Source: CAJWKT01 sp964465375
Lineage (GTDB): Bacteria > Pseudomonadota > Gammaproteobacteria > Steroidobacterales > Rariloculaceae
NCBI GenBank assembly: GCA_964465375.1
Contig: CAYXIJ010000009.1
Span: 1-64,000 of the forward strand
Length of the DNA: 64,000 nt
Direction: 5' to 3'
The notes beneath the pieces were generated by a model, which saw nothing but the letters and a program-made list of their open reading frames with translations, had not been told where the DNA came from and made no database searches. The position numbers were made by a program, and so were the translations under genes. Shown one piece after another: positions 36,921 through 46,400 of this stretch. Numbering within the stretch: position 1 is the first letter of the stretch; each line of letters begins with the position of its first letter.

Positions 36921-38945
36921 GTGGAAGCGATAGGGTCTGGATTGCTGATGGTCTTCCAGTGGGAGGCAATCACTTTTTTGATGCTCGGTGTTTTGATTGG
37001 TATCTGGATGGGTGCGGTTCCTGGTCTTGGCGGGGCTATTGGGCTTGTATTATTGTTACCCTTCACTTTTGGGATGGATCCGGTCCCTGCATTTGCATTG
37101 CTTTTAAGTTCCTGGGCGGCAGCTTCCACAAGTGGTGCCATTGCCTCAGTAATGCTTGGGATTCCGGGTACTGCTGCCGCCCAAGCTACTATTCTGGATG
37201 GCTACCCGCTTGCAAAGAAGGGACTAGCAGCTAGGGCTTTGGGTGCTTCCTTTACTGCGTCAGCTATCGGCGGTGTTTTCGGGGCGATTCTGTTAGGGAT
37301 TTCTTTGCCATTGATATTACCGATTATTCTCGCTTTCGAATCTCCCGAGACCTTTATGTTGGGAATGCTAGGCTTGACGATGGTCGGTACACTCAGTGGT
37401 AAGTCAATTCTGAAGGGACTTGCCGCTGCCGCATTTGGCTTGCTGTTGGCTATGGTTGGTTTTCCGGAGGCCCAGGCCATTCCACGTTACACCTTCGGTA
37501 CTTTATATCTTTTAGATGAACTCCCAGTGATTCCAGTTTTGCTTGGCCTTTTTGGTCTTCCGGAAATTATGGAACTGGCAGTTAAGCAGGTTTCGATCTC
37601 ACGGGTTTCTAAGGATGAAAGTGTTAGCGGCGGACTAATGGATGGTGTACAGGACACATTAAAGCACTGGGCACTAGTCATCCGTTGCAGCCTTATTGGT
37701 ACCTATATCGGTATGCTTCCTGGACTTGGTGCTTCAATCGTTGGGTGGGTTACCTACGGTCACGCCATGCAAGGGGCCAAGGACAGCAGGAAATTTGGGA
37801 AAGGTGATATTCGTGGCGTGATAGCACCAGAGGCCGCTAATAATGCATTAAGAGGTGGTGCTTTAATACCAACTTTGTCATTAGGAGTTCCGGGTAGCGT
37901 GGGTACAGCCGTACTCTTAGGTGCCCTCATTATGCTTGGTCTTCGCCCTGGTCCTAGCATGCTTGGCGCGAATCTTGATCTTACGATTAGTATGGTTTGG
38001 CAAATTGCACTTTCAAGTGTCATTGCGACGGTAATTCTTCTAGCGACTGTCAAGCAGGTTATAAAAATAGCTTTTATGCCCGGCCATCTAGTGGTTCCGG
38101 GGGTGCTGCTGTTTGTTTATATGGGGGCATGGCTTGGTGGCGTATCGATTGGTGATTGGATCAGTTGTACTTTTTTTGGTGTGGTTGGTTTTGCTATGAA
38201 GCGAAGTGGTTGGCCAAGGCCACCAGTCATCTTGGCTTTGGTTTTAGGTGGCATTTTGGAGAATTCATTTCAGATTAGTATGCGAGTACATCAAGGCGCG
38301 GGTTGGCTTGCACGCCCTATTGTGATTGGAATTATCCTGCTTATCGTAGTTTCAATATTTCTTGCAGCTCGTAGGTTGGCAAAACAAAAAAAAGCAGAAG
38401 AACCCCTAGAGGGAAGTGAGGGGGGCGAGAAAAATCCAGTTTTATCCTTACCTTTGGCCGCGATACTTAGTGTGTTGTTTGTGTGGGCCGGGTACGAATC
38501 TCTACAGTGGCCAATTTCGGTGCGTCAATTGCCCCTATTGGTGTCTATTCCGGGGGCAGCCTTTTCAATTTTAGTTCTGCTAGGGGATTTACGCGCTTTG
38601 CATTATGCTAGACGTCGCCTTGGGGGTTGGATGGCGACATTATCTGAGGGATCCAACCAGGGCATGCTGCCAGCGGCATCTAGGTTTTTCTTTGCCTTAA
38701 TGGTAATGCTTTTCTTGACAGTTATCTTAGGGCAAAAAATTGCGTTACCGGTTTTTCTAGGTATGTATCTTTGGAGCTGGGGTGGGTATACCTGGTTTTT
38801 TTCTCTAGCTTATGCCATGGGAGGTTGGTTGCTTATCGTTGGGTTTTACGACCGTATAATGGGACTGGTGTTTCATCCGTCTTGGTTAGGCCAGTCTCTT
38901 CAGGGCGTAATACCCCGGGGGTGGCCAGACTGGCTCATTTTTTAA
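36921..38945 (+). CDS. TctA-TctB fused permease of a tripartite tricarboxylate transporter (copy 2)
   Basis: A 674-residue paralogue of the product at 25303-27282 with the same fusion design. TctA signatures are GAVPGLGGAIG near residue 33, LGIPGTAAAQATILDGYPLAKKG and GMLPGLGASIVGW near residue 268. A four-span TctB-like domain follows a charged linker near residue 495 (EPLEGSEGGEKNP). No TctC-type binding protein gene is adjacent, so it either uses one encoded elsewhere or shares the product at 27315. GTG 36921 is near an AGGAG that is unusually close; the ATG at 36948 is an alternative. It ends 15 bases from the convergent barrel-protein gene. Confidence 0.87.
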   Translation: MEAIGSGLLMVFQWEAITFLMLGVLIGIWMGAVPGLGGAIGLVLLLPFTFGMDPVPAFALLLSSWAAASTSGAIASVMLGIPGTAAAQATILDGYPLAKKGLAARALGASFTASAIGGVFGAILLGISLPLILPIILAFESPETFMLGMLGLTMVGTLSGKSILKGLAAAAFGLLLAMVGFPEAQAIPRYTFGTLYLLDELPVIPVLLGLFGLPEIMELAVKQVSISRVSKDESVSGGLMDGVQDTLKHWALVIRCSLIGTYIGMLPGLGASIVGWVTYGHAMQGAKDSRKFGKGDIRGVIAPEAANNALRGGALIPTLSLGVPGSVGTAVLLGALIMLGLRPGPSMLGANLDLTISMVWQIALSSVIATVILLATVKQVIKIAFMPGHLVVPGVLLFVYMGAWLGGVSIGDWISCTFFGVVGFAMKRSGWPRPPVILALVLGGILENSFQISMRVHQGAGWLARPIVIGIILLIVVSIFLAARRLAKQKKAEEPLEGSEGGEKNPVLSLPLAAILSVLFVWAGYESLQWPISVRQLPLLVSIPGAAFSILVLLGDLRALHYARRRLGGWMATLSEGSNQGMLPAASRFFFALMVMLFLTVILGQKIALPVFLGMYLWSWGGYTWFFSLAYAMGGWLLIVGFYDRIMGLVFHPSWLGQSLQGVIPRGWPDWLIF

Positions 38946-38960
38946 CTAATTTAGCTGTCC

Positions 38961-41222
38961 CTAAAAACGAAACGTATAGTTGATCTTTAATGAAAGGTCT
39001 GCCAGCGTTGAATGAAATCGGTTATCCCTATCCAAGTCGCTAATATTGTGGTTTAGGACAAGAAATATCTCTCTTCCGTCCTGTTGTATCCAATGTAATC
39101 GACTATTGAGTCCAATAGTTTCTGAAATATTATCGTACTGGAATAAATTGAACCAAGATAAATTCGTAGAGAAAGGTATTTCCGTCGTCAGGCTTGTCAG
39201 GCGGGTCTCAAAATTTCCCTGAGGCAGTTCAATTTCGTTATATGTGTATGCTAGTTTGAGCGCGAAGTGTTTCGTGGGTTTCCAAGTGATGCTGCTGGAT
39301 ATCTGCTCCCGTTCTCCATTGTAAAAACTACCCGCTCGATAGGTGAGTCCTCCAGCTAATTTCCTGTGTCCTCCTGTAGAAAAATCTATTCTGGCCTCGT
39401 TCCAGGAGTAGCGTCCCTTCGGTATTACAATTTTGCGGGACAAATCTGAGGGGTCAGTATAAATTTGAAAGAATTTTGCGAGGGACTCATCGGTCGAGTA
39501 ATAGCGGATAGCGAGCTTATCCCGTGATCGGCTTTGGATTTCTAACGGCCTTAGCACCACCACTCGTGTTTCAATGCCTCCTTCGAGAGAGTCAAATTGT
39601 TGGGCCCCGATGCCCGTAAACACATTGTCGAGGAATCCTCCAGTTACGATGTGTGTGTAGCCAATGGCTGCATTTTTTTCGGTAACATTTTTTCTGTTGA
39701 TATACCCCAGCGCTGGATTAAAGTTACGGCCGATTTCTTTTAGGGTTATTCCGCCGCGCAGACCAGACTTGCTGGGGATCTGGATGTTAATCCCAAATGC
39801 GTGTTCGTCACCATCGACTCCTTCAGTATTTGACTGTTGAAGCCAGACGTCAGCTTCCAGTGTTCGCCCACCAGGCAAGCGTGTATTAAGATAACGAAAA
39901 TCCAAACCTACTAACGAATTGCTTAAATTAGTACGTGGATCTCCGTTAGTCACGATGATACCAACGGCTGATTCATCTAATACACTGACTGATGCTCTGC
40001 CCACAAAAATATTGCTGGTATCAATATTTTCGAATGCGTCTTGCCGAATGAGGAGACTGCCAAGGCTCCACCGGCCGATACGGCCACTTAGCTTTCCCCC
40101 AAATTTCAGGTCCACTGGCTGCCCATTACTGCTCAGGCCTAGCCTGCGGGAAAAAAATGGACGGGCATTCTGCCTGGTTGCTTGTGTGGTGGCTGGATTA
40201 TTATCCCAAGTATTGCCGCCGATACGACCAAACTCAAAAATATCAGTATCCTGAAGGAAAAACCTTCTCTTCTCAGGAAAAAAGAGACCAAAACGGGTGA
40301 GATTAACTTGTCTCGAATCAACTTCTGCTGAAGAGAAATCTGTATTTAATGTAATGGCGCTATTCAGGGAGGGGGTAATTTTGTAAAACAAATCAAGGGA
40401 TGGGATAGCTTCTGATGTACTATTATATGTCTTGAAATTTTGTCGTTTCTTGAAAGATATGGATGGCACGATGTCTAGGCCAACCCCTTGGTTTAGGTCA
40501 GTAAAACCGTTCACTTGGCCAGTGATGCTTGGATTGTAGGTACGGTTTCTCGATATCCAGGTGATTTCCTCATTTTTTCTTCGTATTGCACGGGAAAAAT
40601 TCATTCCCCATGCATTATTATTTGAATCAAATGAGATTGACTTAAAGGGTATTGCTATTTCAGTTACCCATCCCTCTTCATTGATAGAAGAGGCGGCATC
40701 CCAAATCGTGTCCCAAGCCGGCAAGTTTTGACTTACATTTTGATAGATTGCCTCATGTTTCACGCCATTGGCATTAGTTTCAAATTTGTAGCCACTACGC
40801 TGGTCATTGTAGGGAGATAATACGACCGCGATGCGGTCATCGTCGCCAAGTCGATTCCATCGATGTCGAAGCGTACCCGCCGCAATTCGTTCCGGTTCAC
40901 TATCCCAGAAGCGACCAGCGATATAGAGCATATTGTTGTCATAAAGGAGATATATCTCGGTACGCTCAGTAGGCTCTGCTCCTTCTAGGGGCTTCGATTG
41001 CAAAAAATCACTGATAACCGTCGCTTGGGACCACACCTCATCGTCAAGTATTCCGTCAATAGTTGGTGGTGTCTCGGTTCGCGCGATTGTGATGGATTTT
41101 TCAGTCCCCAGAGGGAGGCTTGCATTCTGCGCATTGGTTTCTTGGGACACTAGAAGGACAAATGTTAAGAGAAAGATATGGATTGTCGGCAGTGGGACCG
41201 ACAAGAGAGATAGAGGTTTCAT
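38961..41222 (-). CDS. CBM9-like / DUF5916 outer-membrane beta-barrel protein
   Basis: A 753-residue protein with a signal peptide (LLTFVLLVSQETNAQ). Residues about 45-230 form a family-9 carbohydrate-binding-like domain: PPTIDGILDDEVW, then YLLYDNNMLYIAGRF and ANGVKHEAIY, and IPFKSI. The remaining ~500 residues are rich in alternating hydrophobic strands and end in YTFRF, an aromatic C-terminus typical of outer-membrane barrels recognised by BamA. This architecture is annotated DUF5916; its ligand is not known. Strand repeats such as LSLKINYTF support the barrel. It is transcribed against the TctA-TctB copy 2 gene. Confidence 0.8.
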   Translation of the reverse strand: MKPLSLLSVPLPTIHIFLLTFVLLVSQETNAQNASLPLGTEKSITIARTETPPTIDGILDDEVWSQATVISDFLQSKPLEGAEPTERTEIYLLYDNNMLYIAGRFWDSEPERIAAGTLRHRWNRLGDDDRIAVVLSPYNDQRSGYKFETNANGVKHEAIYQNVSQNLPAWDTIWDAASSINEEGWVTEIAIPFKSISFDSNNNAWGMNFSRAIRRKNEEITWISRNRTYNPSITGQVNGFTDLNQGVGLDIVPSISFKKRQNFKTYNSTSEAIPSLDLFYKITPSLNSAITLNTDFSSAEVDSRQVNLTRFGLFFPEKRRFFLQDTDIFEFGRIGGNTWDNNPATTQATRQNARPFFSRRLGLSSNGQPVDLKFGGKLSGRIGRWSLGSLLIRQDAFENIDTSNIFVGRASVSVLDESAVGIIVTNGDPRTNLSNSLVGLDFRYLNTRLPGGRTLEADVWLQQSNTEGVDGDEHAFGINIQIPSKSGLRGGITLKEIGRNFNPALGYINRKNVTEKNAAIGYTHIVTGGFLDNVFTGIGAQQFDSLEGGIETRVVVLRPLEIQSRSRDKLAIRYYSTDESLAKFFQIYTDPSDLSRKIVIPKGRYSWNEARIDFSTGGHRKLAGGLTYRAGSFYNGEREQISSSITWKPTKHFALKLAYTYNEIELPQGNFETRLTSLTTEIPFSTNLSWFNLFQYDNISETIGLNSRLHWIQQDGREIFLVLNHNISDLDRDNRFHSTLADLSLKINYTFRF

Positions 41223-41394
41223 TCAGGGCGCAATGCTACCTAATATATGCTCGTGTGGGAATAATTTTAGAATTCCTACTTTCACAAAAAAATGGACACT
41301 TGATACACATTTTTTCGAAGCGTATGGTGATACGCTGGCGCAGGAATAGACTACTTTCGCTGCGCTCATCCTAGCCTACTGAAGGAGATCAGGA

Positions 41395-42156
41395 GTGACT
41401 ACTTTTAAGCCCAATTTGGAGCAGTATAAAGCTTTCATGAATGTAATTAGCGGCCGAATTACTACAAGAGATTTTGACCCAAATTACCAGGTACCCCGGG
41501 ATCATTATGAGCTAATCCTAGATGCTGCAAGGCATGGCCCTTCTGGGGCAAACGCTCAGCCTTGGCAGTATATTGTAGTAACGGATAAGAAGGTGAAGGA
41601 AGAAATATCCAATTATTTCGTAGGTGAACAAAAGCTACGCGCTCAGCTTAAAATGAAATTTCCAACGCCAAATTATAAGGGCTTAGCTGCAGCGCCAGGT
41701 CTTATCGTAGTTGTTTCAGATTTTAGGATGGTAAGAGCATTCCCGGTTTTAAAGGATGACAACAGGAATTTGGTGAGCTCGGAATTAAACGAGATGTATA
41801 TCGAAAATGCAGAACGTATTTTGCTGCAAAGTGTTGCTGCTTCAACCATGTCTGCTCATCTCGCTGCCGCTGCCTTGGGTTATAACGTCTGGTGGGTGAC
41901 TGCTATCGGGCAGGAAGAAGCTCAGCGTGAGATGAAGCCATTACTTGGAATTCCGGAAGATTTGTCGGTCCTCGATATCATGTGTTTTGGTCTACCTAGG
42001 AAGGAACCATATAAGCGCTGGAAGAAGAAGCTGGATCAGATCATCAATTGGAATAAATTTAATTCAACCCATTACATGAGTCTCGAACAGATCGAAGACT
42101 GGGTTAAGAATGAGCGGCACCGGGTGATGTATAAAGACGCCAAGAATATCGATTAG
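41395..42156 (+). CDS. Nitroreductase-family FMN oxidoreductase
   Basis: A 253-residue flavoprotein-fold protein. The N-terminal SGRITTRDFDP and the SGANAQPWQYIVV segment contribute the FMN phosphate and isoalloxazine contacts expected in this family; a LAAAALGYNVWWVTAIG stretch and DIMCFGLPRKEP follow in the usual order. It would reduce nitro groups, quinones or other electrophiles, or act as a flavin-dependent dehydrogenase, in the cytoplasm. GTG 41395 is preceded by GAAGGAGATCAGGA, a strong ribosome site. About 170 noncoding bases separate it from the divergent barrel-protein gene. Confidence 0.84.
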   Translation: MTTFKPNLEQYKAFMNVISGRITTRDFDPNYQVPRDHYELILDAARHGPSGANAQPWQYIVVTDKKVKEEISNYFVGEQKLRAQLKMKFPTPNYKGLAAAPGLIVVVSDFRMVRAFPVLKDDNRNLVSSELNEMYIENAERILLQSVAASTMSAHLAAAALGYNVWWVTAIGQEEAQREMKPLLGIPEDLSVLDIMCFGLPRKEPYKRWKKKLDQIINWNKFNSTHYMSLEQIEDWVKNERHRVMYKDAKNID

Positions 42157-42272
42157 TCTTGTGCTCAGACCGAGCGATGAGGTGTTCGAGCTTATGCTTT
42201 CGATCTCCGCAAGCCCGAGGGCCCGTAGCATTTTAAGCCTAGATTATGCCGTTAAAGCAGCAAAGGAAAGAA

Positions 42273-43565
42273 ATGATGATTAGAGAGCGAACCTTTAAAT
42301 ACGCACAACTGTGTTTATGGACGCTACTCTATTGTGGGATTGCCCACTCAGCAGAGCTAACCGAGCAGATCTACAACCGTAGAATTGATTTTTCCAACCT
42401 TGACGCTGATAGGGACGCGTTTCTATCAACAGCCGAGTACAACGGAACACAGCAGTTGTTCGAGTCTATGGATACCGATGGTGATAGGAGGCTCAGTCAG
42501 GACGAAGCAAAGTACATGATCACGTTTGCTGATATTCCCTCAGGTAGCTTTACGATGGGCACAGCAGGCACTGAGTCAACTGTCGTACCTGTTCAGGATG
42601 CCAGTCCGGAGCATACTGTCTCAATTGACGGGTTTCAGATGGCTCACACTGAAATAACCACTGCGCAATATGCTCTCTTTCTAAACTCTGCTCTTCAAGC
42701 AGAGGAGATAACCGTCGAAAGGGCAAACTCTGGTCCTGCCCGTATCGTTTATCCACTTCCGATCTGGTCTGTCTACGGCGCTCCAGGGACTAAATATGAA
42801 AGAAAGCTCTACAACGCCATTAGCCCCGTGGCCGGTCTGTCACACATTAGGGCACAGGGCCACCCACACCTAATACCTGAGCACCCACTGAATCAATCTT
42901 GGATTACCTATATTCCTGAATTAGAGCTATTTACCGTTGCCTTAGGCTTTGAGGACTGGCCAGCGGCATTCATCAGATGGTATGGCGCGATGGCATTTGC
43001 TGAATACTACGGTCTTTCGCTCCCTACTGAGGCTGAGTGGGAGTATGTTGCGCGCGGCGGTCAGCAGTTCAGATTTGCTACTAGTGATGGAACGATTGGC
43101 TGTGGTGTTGCTAATTACAAGTGCTACAACGGAATGCTGCGGGAGGTTTATACAGGGGTCGATACGCCTAACCAATACGTGGGTCATAGAATTAATGTAG
43201 GTAGCTATGCTGCAAATCCGTTCGGCATATTCGATTTAGCGGGAAACGTCTGGGAGTGGTGCCTTGACTGGTATGACCAAGATTTCTACCAGCACATCGT
43301 GGATAATGAAATCATCCGCAATCCTGTCAATTTGGTTGGAGTCGAGCCGCCCGCGGGCGTGATTGTAACTGGACGAGCTGGGCAAGCATCTGGTGGAATA
43401 GGCTCTCCTGACGCTCGCGTAACTCGCGGCGGTAGTTATCAATATCATGAAACGACAACCGAATCGGCTTTTCGTGCCGCGATGTACCCCTTCAGAGGTA
43501 ACGATCACTGGGGTTTTCGTGTGGTTCTACGTTCGCCGTCGAATGTTTTTAATGCTAAAGAATAA
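42273..43565 (+). CDS. Exported EF-hand plus formylglycine-generating-enzyme-like protein
   Basis: A 430-residue protein with a signal peptide ending IAHSAE. Two EF-hand-like loops follow: DADRDAFLSTAEY and DTDGDRRLSQDEA, near residues 45-80. The remainder is an FGE/SUMF1-type domain: SGSFTMGT, SLPTEAEWEYVARGG, GNVWEWCLDWY, TRGGSYQYHE and WGFRVVLRS. The active-site cysteine pair that normally follows RGGS in true sulfatase-modifying enzymes is absent, so formylglycine formation is unlikely; a binding or other oxidase role is more probable. ATG 42273 follows AAAGGAAAG. No sulfatase gene is present in the window. Confidence 0.83.
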   Translation: MMIRERTFKYAQLCLWTLLYCGIAHSAELTEQIYNRRIDFSNLDADRDAFLSTAEYNGTQQLFESMDTDGDRRLSQDEAKYMITFADIPSGSFTMGTAGTESTVVPVQDASPEHTVSIDGFQMAHTEITTAQYALFLNSALQAEEITVERANSGPARIVYPLPIWSVYGAPGTKYERKLYNAISPVAGLSHIRAQGHPHLIPEHPLNQSWITYIPELELFTVALGFEDWPAAFIRWYGAMAFAEYYGLSLPTEAEWEYVARGGQQFRFATSDGTIGCGVANYKCYNGMLREVYTGVDTPNQYVGHRINVGSYAANPFGIFDLAGNVWEWCLDWYDQDFYQHIVDNEIIRNPVNLVGVEPPAGVIVTGRAGQASGGIGSPDARVTRGGSYQYHETTTESAFRAAMYPFRGNDHWGFRVVLRSPSNVFNAKE

Positions 43566-43747
43566 TCTACCATAGTTGCGATCCACTTGACTTTTATCAC
43601 GTCTATATCCGTTCACGCATTTTAAATACAAATTAAAGATAAGCGATACTTCGCGTTGTAAATAGAAGGCTAGAGCATTCAGCCGCAAAAGGGACAGAAC
43701 GGTGAGTGACCTATGTTAGAATTCGTACATGATTCGAGGGATTTTTG

Positions 43748-43882
43748 ATGGATAAATCATCTTTCTTTGTTCTTGTCTTGGCCGTTTCTTTGGCAGCAAT
43801 TTTCGTTTCGCTCGCGAATGGTATTAGCCACCAAACTCAAGTGTATGATGCTCCTCCACAGCAACTTTGGAGTACTAGGTAG
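43748..43882 (+). CDS. Small single-span membrane protein (44 residues)
   Basis: A 44-residue frame MDKSSFF..., with a hydrophobic segment (VLVLAVSLAAIFVSLA) followed by a polar tail. GAGGGA lies seven bases before the ATG at 43748, and the frame ends 28 bases before the convergent metX stop. It looks like a genuine small membrane protein, but no family is recognised. Confidence 0.45.
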   Translation: MDKSSFFVLVLAVSLAAIFVSLANGISHQTQVYDAPPQQLWSTR

Positions 43883-43910
43883 GTTTTAGGCGTTTGTTCG
43901 GTTAAATAGT

Positions 43911-44975
43911 TTATTTGTTTTTGCGGAGTAGTGGCTCAACGGTTGTTTGTCTCCACTCAGCTACAATTCTATTTACAGTTTCAGTCTCAATGAGGAATGA
44001 GTCGTGTCCATGACTGGATACCAAAACCTCTAGTGTTGCATTTGGTAAATATGTAGATAGTTCTTTTTGTTCATTCAGTGGATAGAGTATATCGCTATCA
44101 ATTCCAATGACGAGGGTAGGTTGCTTGATTTTTGAGATAACCTCAGAATAATTTCCACGCCCTCTGGATACATCGTGGCTGTCCATAGATTCAGTTAACC
44201 GCAAATAACAGTTGGCATCGAAACGGTCAACCAATTTCCCCCCCTGGTGATGGAGATATGATTCGACGGAAAAACGCTCCTCTTTTTCTTTATCGACTGT
44301 TGTGCGCCCAAATTTTTCCTGAAACGAATGAAACGACCGATAAGAAATCATGGCAATCATTCTTGCGATGGAGAGCCCCCCAGATGGACCTTCTCCTAGA
44401 AGGTAATTACCATTGTTCCAGGCAGGGTCTTGGTAGATCGCTTGTCTTTGGGCTTCACTCCACCCTATACACCAGGCTGAGTGACGCCCACCAACACCAA
44501 TAGGTGCTAGAGCAAGTACAAAGTCACCATAAAAACCCCACTCAAGGACCTGCATTCCTCCCATGGAGCCACCGATCGGAAATGCAATTCGTTTGACTCC
44601 AAGTTTATCCAGGAGTTTTTTGTGCAAGTTGACGGTATCGCGGATCGTGGGTACTGGAAAATTCAGCCCGTAATGAGTTTCTGTTAGGGGATCCACAGAT
44701 AGTGGAGAGATAGTTCCGTAGGGTGAGCCCATAGCGTTAGCGCACAGAACAAAATATTGTTCCGTATCTAACGCTTTACCGGAGCCAATTAAGGGTGCCC
44801 ACCAACTTTCCACATCACAATTACTGGTCAGGGAATGACATACCACGATGACATTGTCAGCGGCCTCATTGAGCTTACCCCAGGTTTTATATGCTACGGG
44901 CACATCCTTCAGGGTTCTGCCGCTTTCCAAGGTAAATTCGGAGAAAGTCATTACGCTATGTGTCATTGCGGGCAC
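43911..44975 (-). CDS. metX: Homoserine O-acetyltransferase (MetX)
   Basis: A 354-residue alpha/beta-fold acyltransferase. The nucleophile is Ser137 in GGSMGG, the acid is likely the aspartate in GIDSDILYP, and the histidine is in SSHGHDSFL. NAMGSPYGTISP near residue 80 and YLHHQGGKLVDRFDANCY are further MetX blocks. It acetylates (or succinylates, which sequence cannot settle) homoserine using acyl-CoA at the first committed step of methionine synthesis. It lies 39 bases downstream of metY on the same strand, making a two-gene operon for direct sulfhydrylation. Confidence 0.92.
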   Translation of the reverse strand: MPAMTHSVMTFSEFTLESGRTLKDVPVAYKTWGKLNEAADNVIVVCHSLTSNCDVESWWAPLIGSGKALDTEQYFVLCANAMGSPYGTISPLSVDPLTETHYGLNFPVPTIRDTVNLHKKLLDKLGVKRIAFPIGGSMGGMQVLEWGFYGDFVLALAPIGVGGRHSAWCIGWSEAQRQAIYQDPAWNNGNYLLGEGPSGGLSIARMIAMISYRSFHSFQEKFGRTTVDKEKEERFSVESYLHHQGGKLVDRFDANCYLRLTESMDSHDVSRGRGNYSEVISKIKQPTLVIGIDSDILYPLNEQKELSTYLPNATLEVLVSSHGHDSFLIETETVNRIVAEWRQTTVEPLLRKNK

Positions 44976-45014
44976 ACTTTACAACTACCAATGCCAGTAA
45001 GCTTTTGTACTGAT

Positions 45015-46295
45015 TTATTTGGACGCTGCAAGTCCTTTATCTATATCCTCAATGATATCGTCAATATGCTCTATCCCGATCGATAGCCTTACGAGTTCTG
45101 GGGAAATGCCTGCGTCACCCTGCTGTTCTGGGGTCAGCTGTGAATGTGTCGTCGTGGCCGGATGGATAGCTAGGCTTTTTGAGTCTCCAACATTTGCCAG
45201 ATGACTAAACATCTCCAGGGTCTCAATAAATTTTTTTCCAGCCTCTAGTCCTCCCTTTATTCCAAATACGACCATAGAGCCACCCATTCCGTTCAGGTAC
45301 TTTTCATTTAAAGCATACGATGAGTCTTCTTTTAGTCCAGGATATCGAACCCATTCCACCTGTGAGTGTTTCTGCAGATATTCGGCAACTCCCTTGGCAT
45401 TCTGACAGTGCCTCTCCATTCGTAACGAAAGGGTCTCGATGCCCTGAGCAAAGATCCATGCATTATCAGGTGAAATGCATGCACCCAAGTTACGAAGTGG
45501 CACAACACGCATTCGAAGGATATATGCAACGGGCAGAAGCTCCGGGGGTAAGTCATAGGCCCAGCGAACACCGTGATAAGAGGATTCGGGTTCGACCATC
45601 AAGGGAAATTTATCGCTCTGCCAGTTAAATTTTCCCGCATCAATAACAATTCCACCGATTCCCGTACCATGCCCTCCCATCCATTTGGTGAGTGAGTTGA
45701 TTACTATATCGGCACCAAATTCGATGGAGCGTTGCAATACAGGTGTTGTGAAGGTTGCATCTACGATTAACGGGATCCCATGTGCATGAGCAATACTAGA
45801 AATAGCCTCTATATCGGCTACGTCGCAGGCAGGATTTGAAAGAGTTTCACAAAAAAGTGCCTTTGTATTTGGTGTGATAGCAGCGGCAAAGTTTTCAGGT
45901 ACGTTGGGATCCACAAAAGATACCTTGTACCCAAACTGTGGAAAAATATCATTAAACATAGTAAAGGTTCCGCCATATAAATTGTCGGCGGATACAATTT
46001 CATCCCCCGCTTGGCAGATGTTATTAATAGCATTGAACGTGGCAGCTGTACCCGATGCTAGGGCCAGCGCTGCTGCACCTCCCTCTAAGGCTGCCACACG
46101 CTGTTCCAGGGCATCTTGAGTGGGATTCATTAATCGTGTGTAAATATTACCCAGTTCTTTCAGTCCGAAAAGATTGGCAGCGTGCTCAGTGTCCCTGAAC
46201 ACATAAGAAGCGGTTCGATGAATGGGCATAGCCCGTGAATTAGTGCTTGGGTCTGGGGCTGCACCTTCGTGCAGGCATTGAGTTTCAAGTTTCAA
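45015..46295 (-). CDS. metY: O-acetylhomoserine sulfhydrylase (MetY)
   Basis: A 426-residue PLP enzyme of the Cys/Met-metabolism family. The Schiff-base lysine is Lys204 in NSLTKWMGGHG; SGTAATFNA, ADNLYGGT and ETLSNPACDV are cofactor-pocket blocks. It makes homocysteine from O-acetylhomoserine and sulfide, allowing direct use of reduced sulfur. TTG 46295 is preceded by CAGGAG eight bases upstream, so this less common start is well supported. A TATACT hexamer in the AT-rich 105 bases upstream could be its -10 element. No SAM riboswitch was recognised. Confidence 0.92.
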   Translation of the reverse strand: MKLETQCLHEGAAPDPSTNSRAMPIHRTASYVFRDTEHAANLFGLKELGNIYTRLMNPTQDALEQRVAALEGGAAALALASGTAATFNAINNICQAGDEIVSADNLYGGTFTMFNDIFPQFGYKVSFVDPNVPENFAAAITPNTKALFCETLSNPACDVADIEAISSIAHAHGIPLIVDATFTTPVLQRSIEFGADIVINSLTKWMGGHGTGIGGIVIDAGKFNWQSDKFPLMVEPESSYHGVRWAYDLPPELLPVAYILRMRVVPLRNLGACISPDNAWIFAQGIETLSLRMERHCQNAKGVAEYLQKHSQVEWVRYPGLKEDSSYALNEKYLNGMGGSMVVFGIKGGLEAGKKFIETLEMFSHLANVGDSKSLAIHPATTTHSQLTPEQQGDAGISPELVRLSIGIEHIDDIIEDIDKGLAASK

Positions 46296-46400
46296 GGCTT
46301 TTCTCCTGATAGAAATTTTTTAGAACCATACAGTGTAGTTTCTTCTAGTATATTTAAGAAATTACTTTTTTATATAAATTTGTTACCTAATAATATGATT

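Noticed and set aside
46296..46400. Possible SAM riboswitch before metY
   Set aside because: The 105-base AT-rich leader is short and shows no recognisable pairing of a SAM-I, SAM-II or SAM-V aptamer; a ribosome site and possible -10 are all that is visible.
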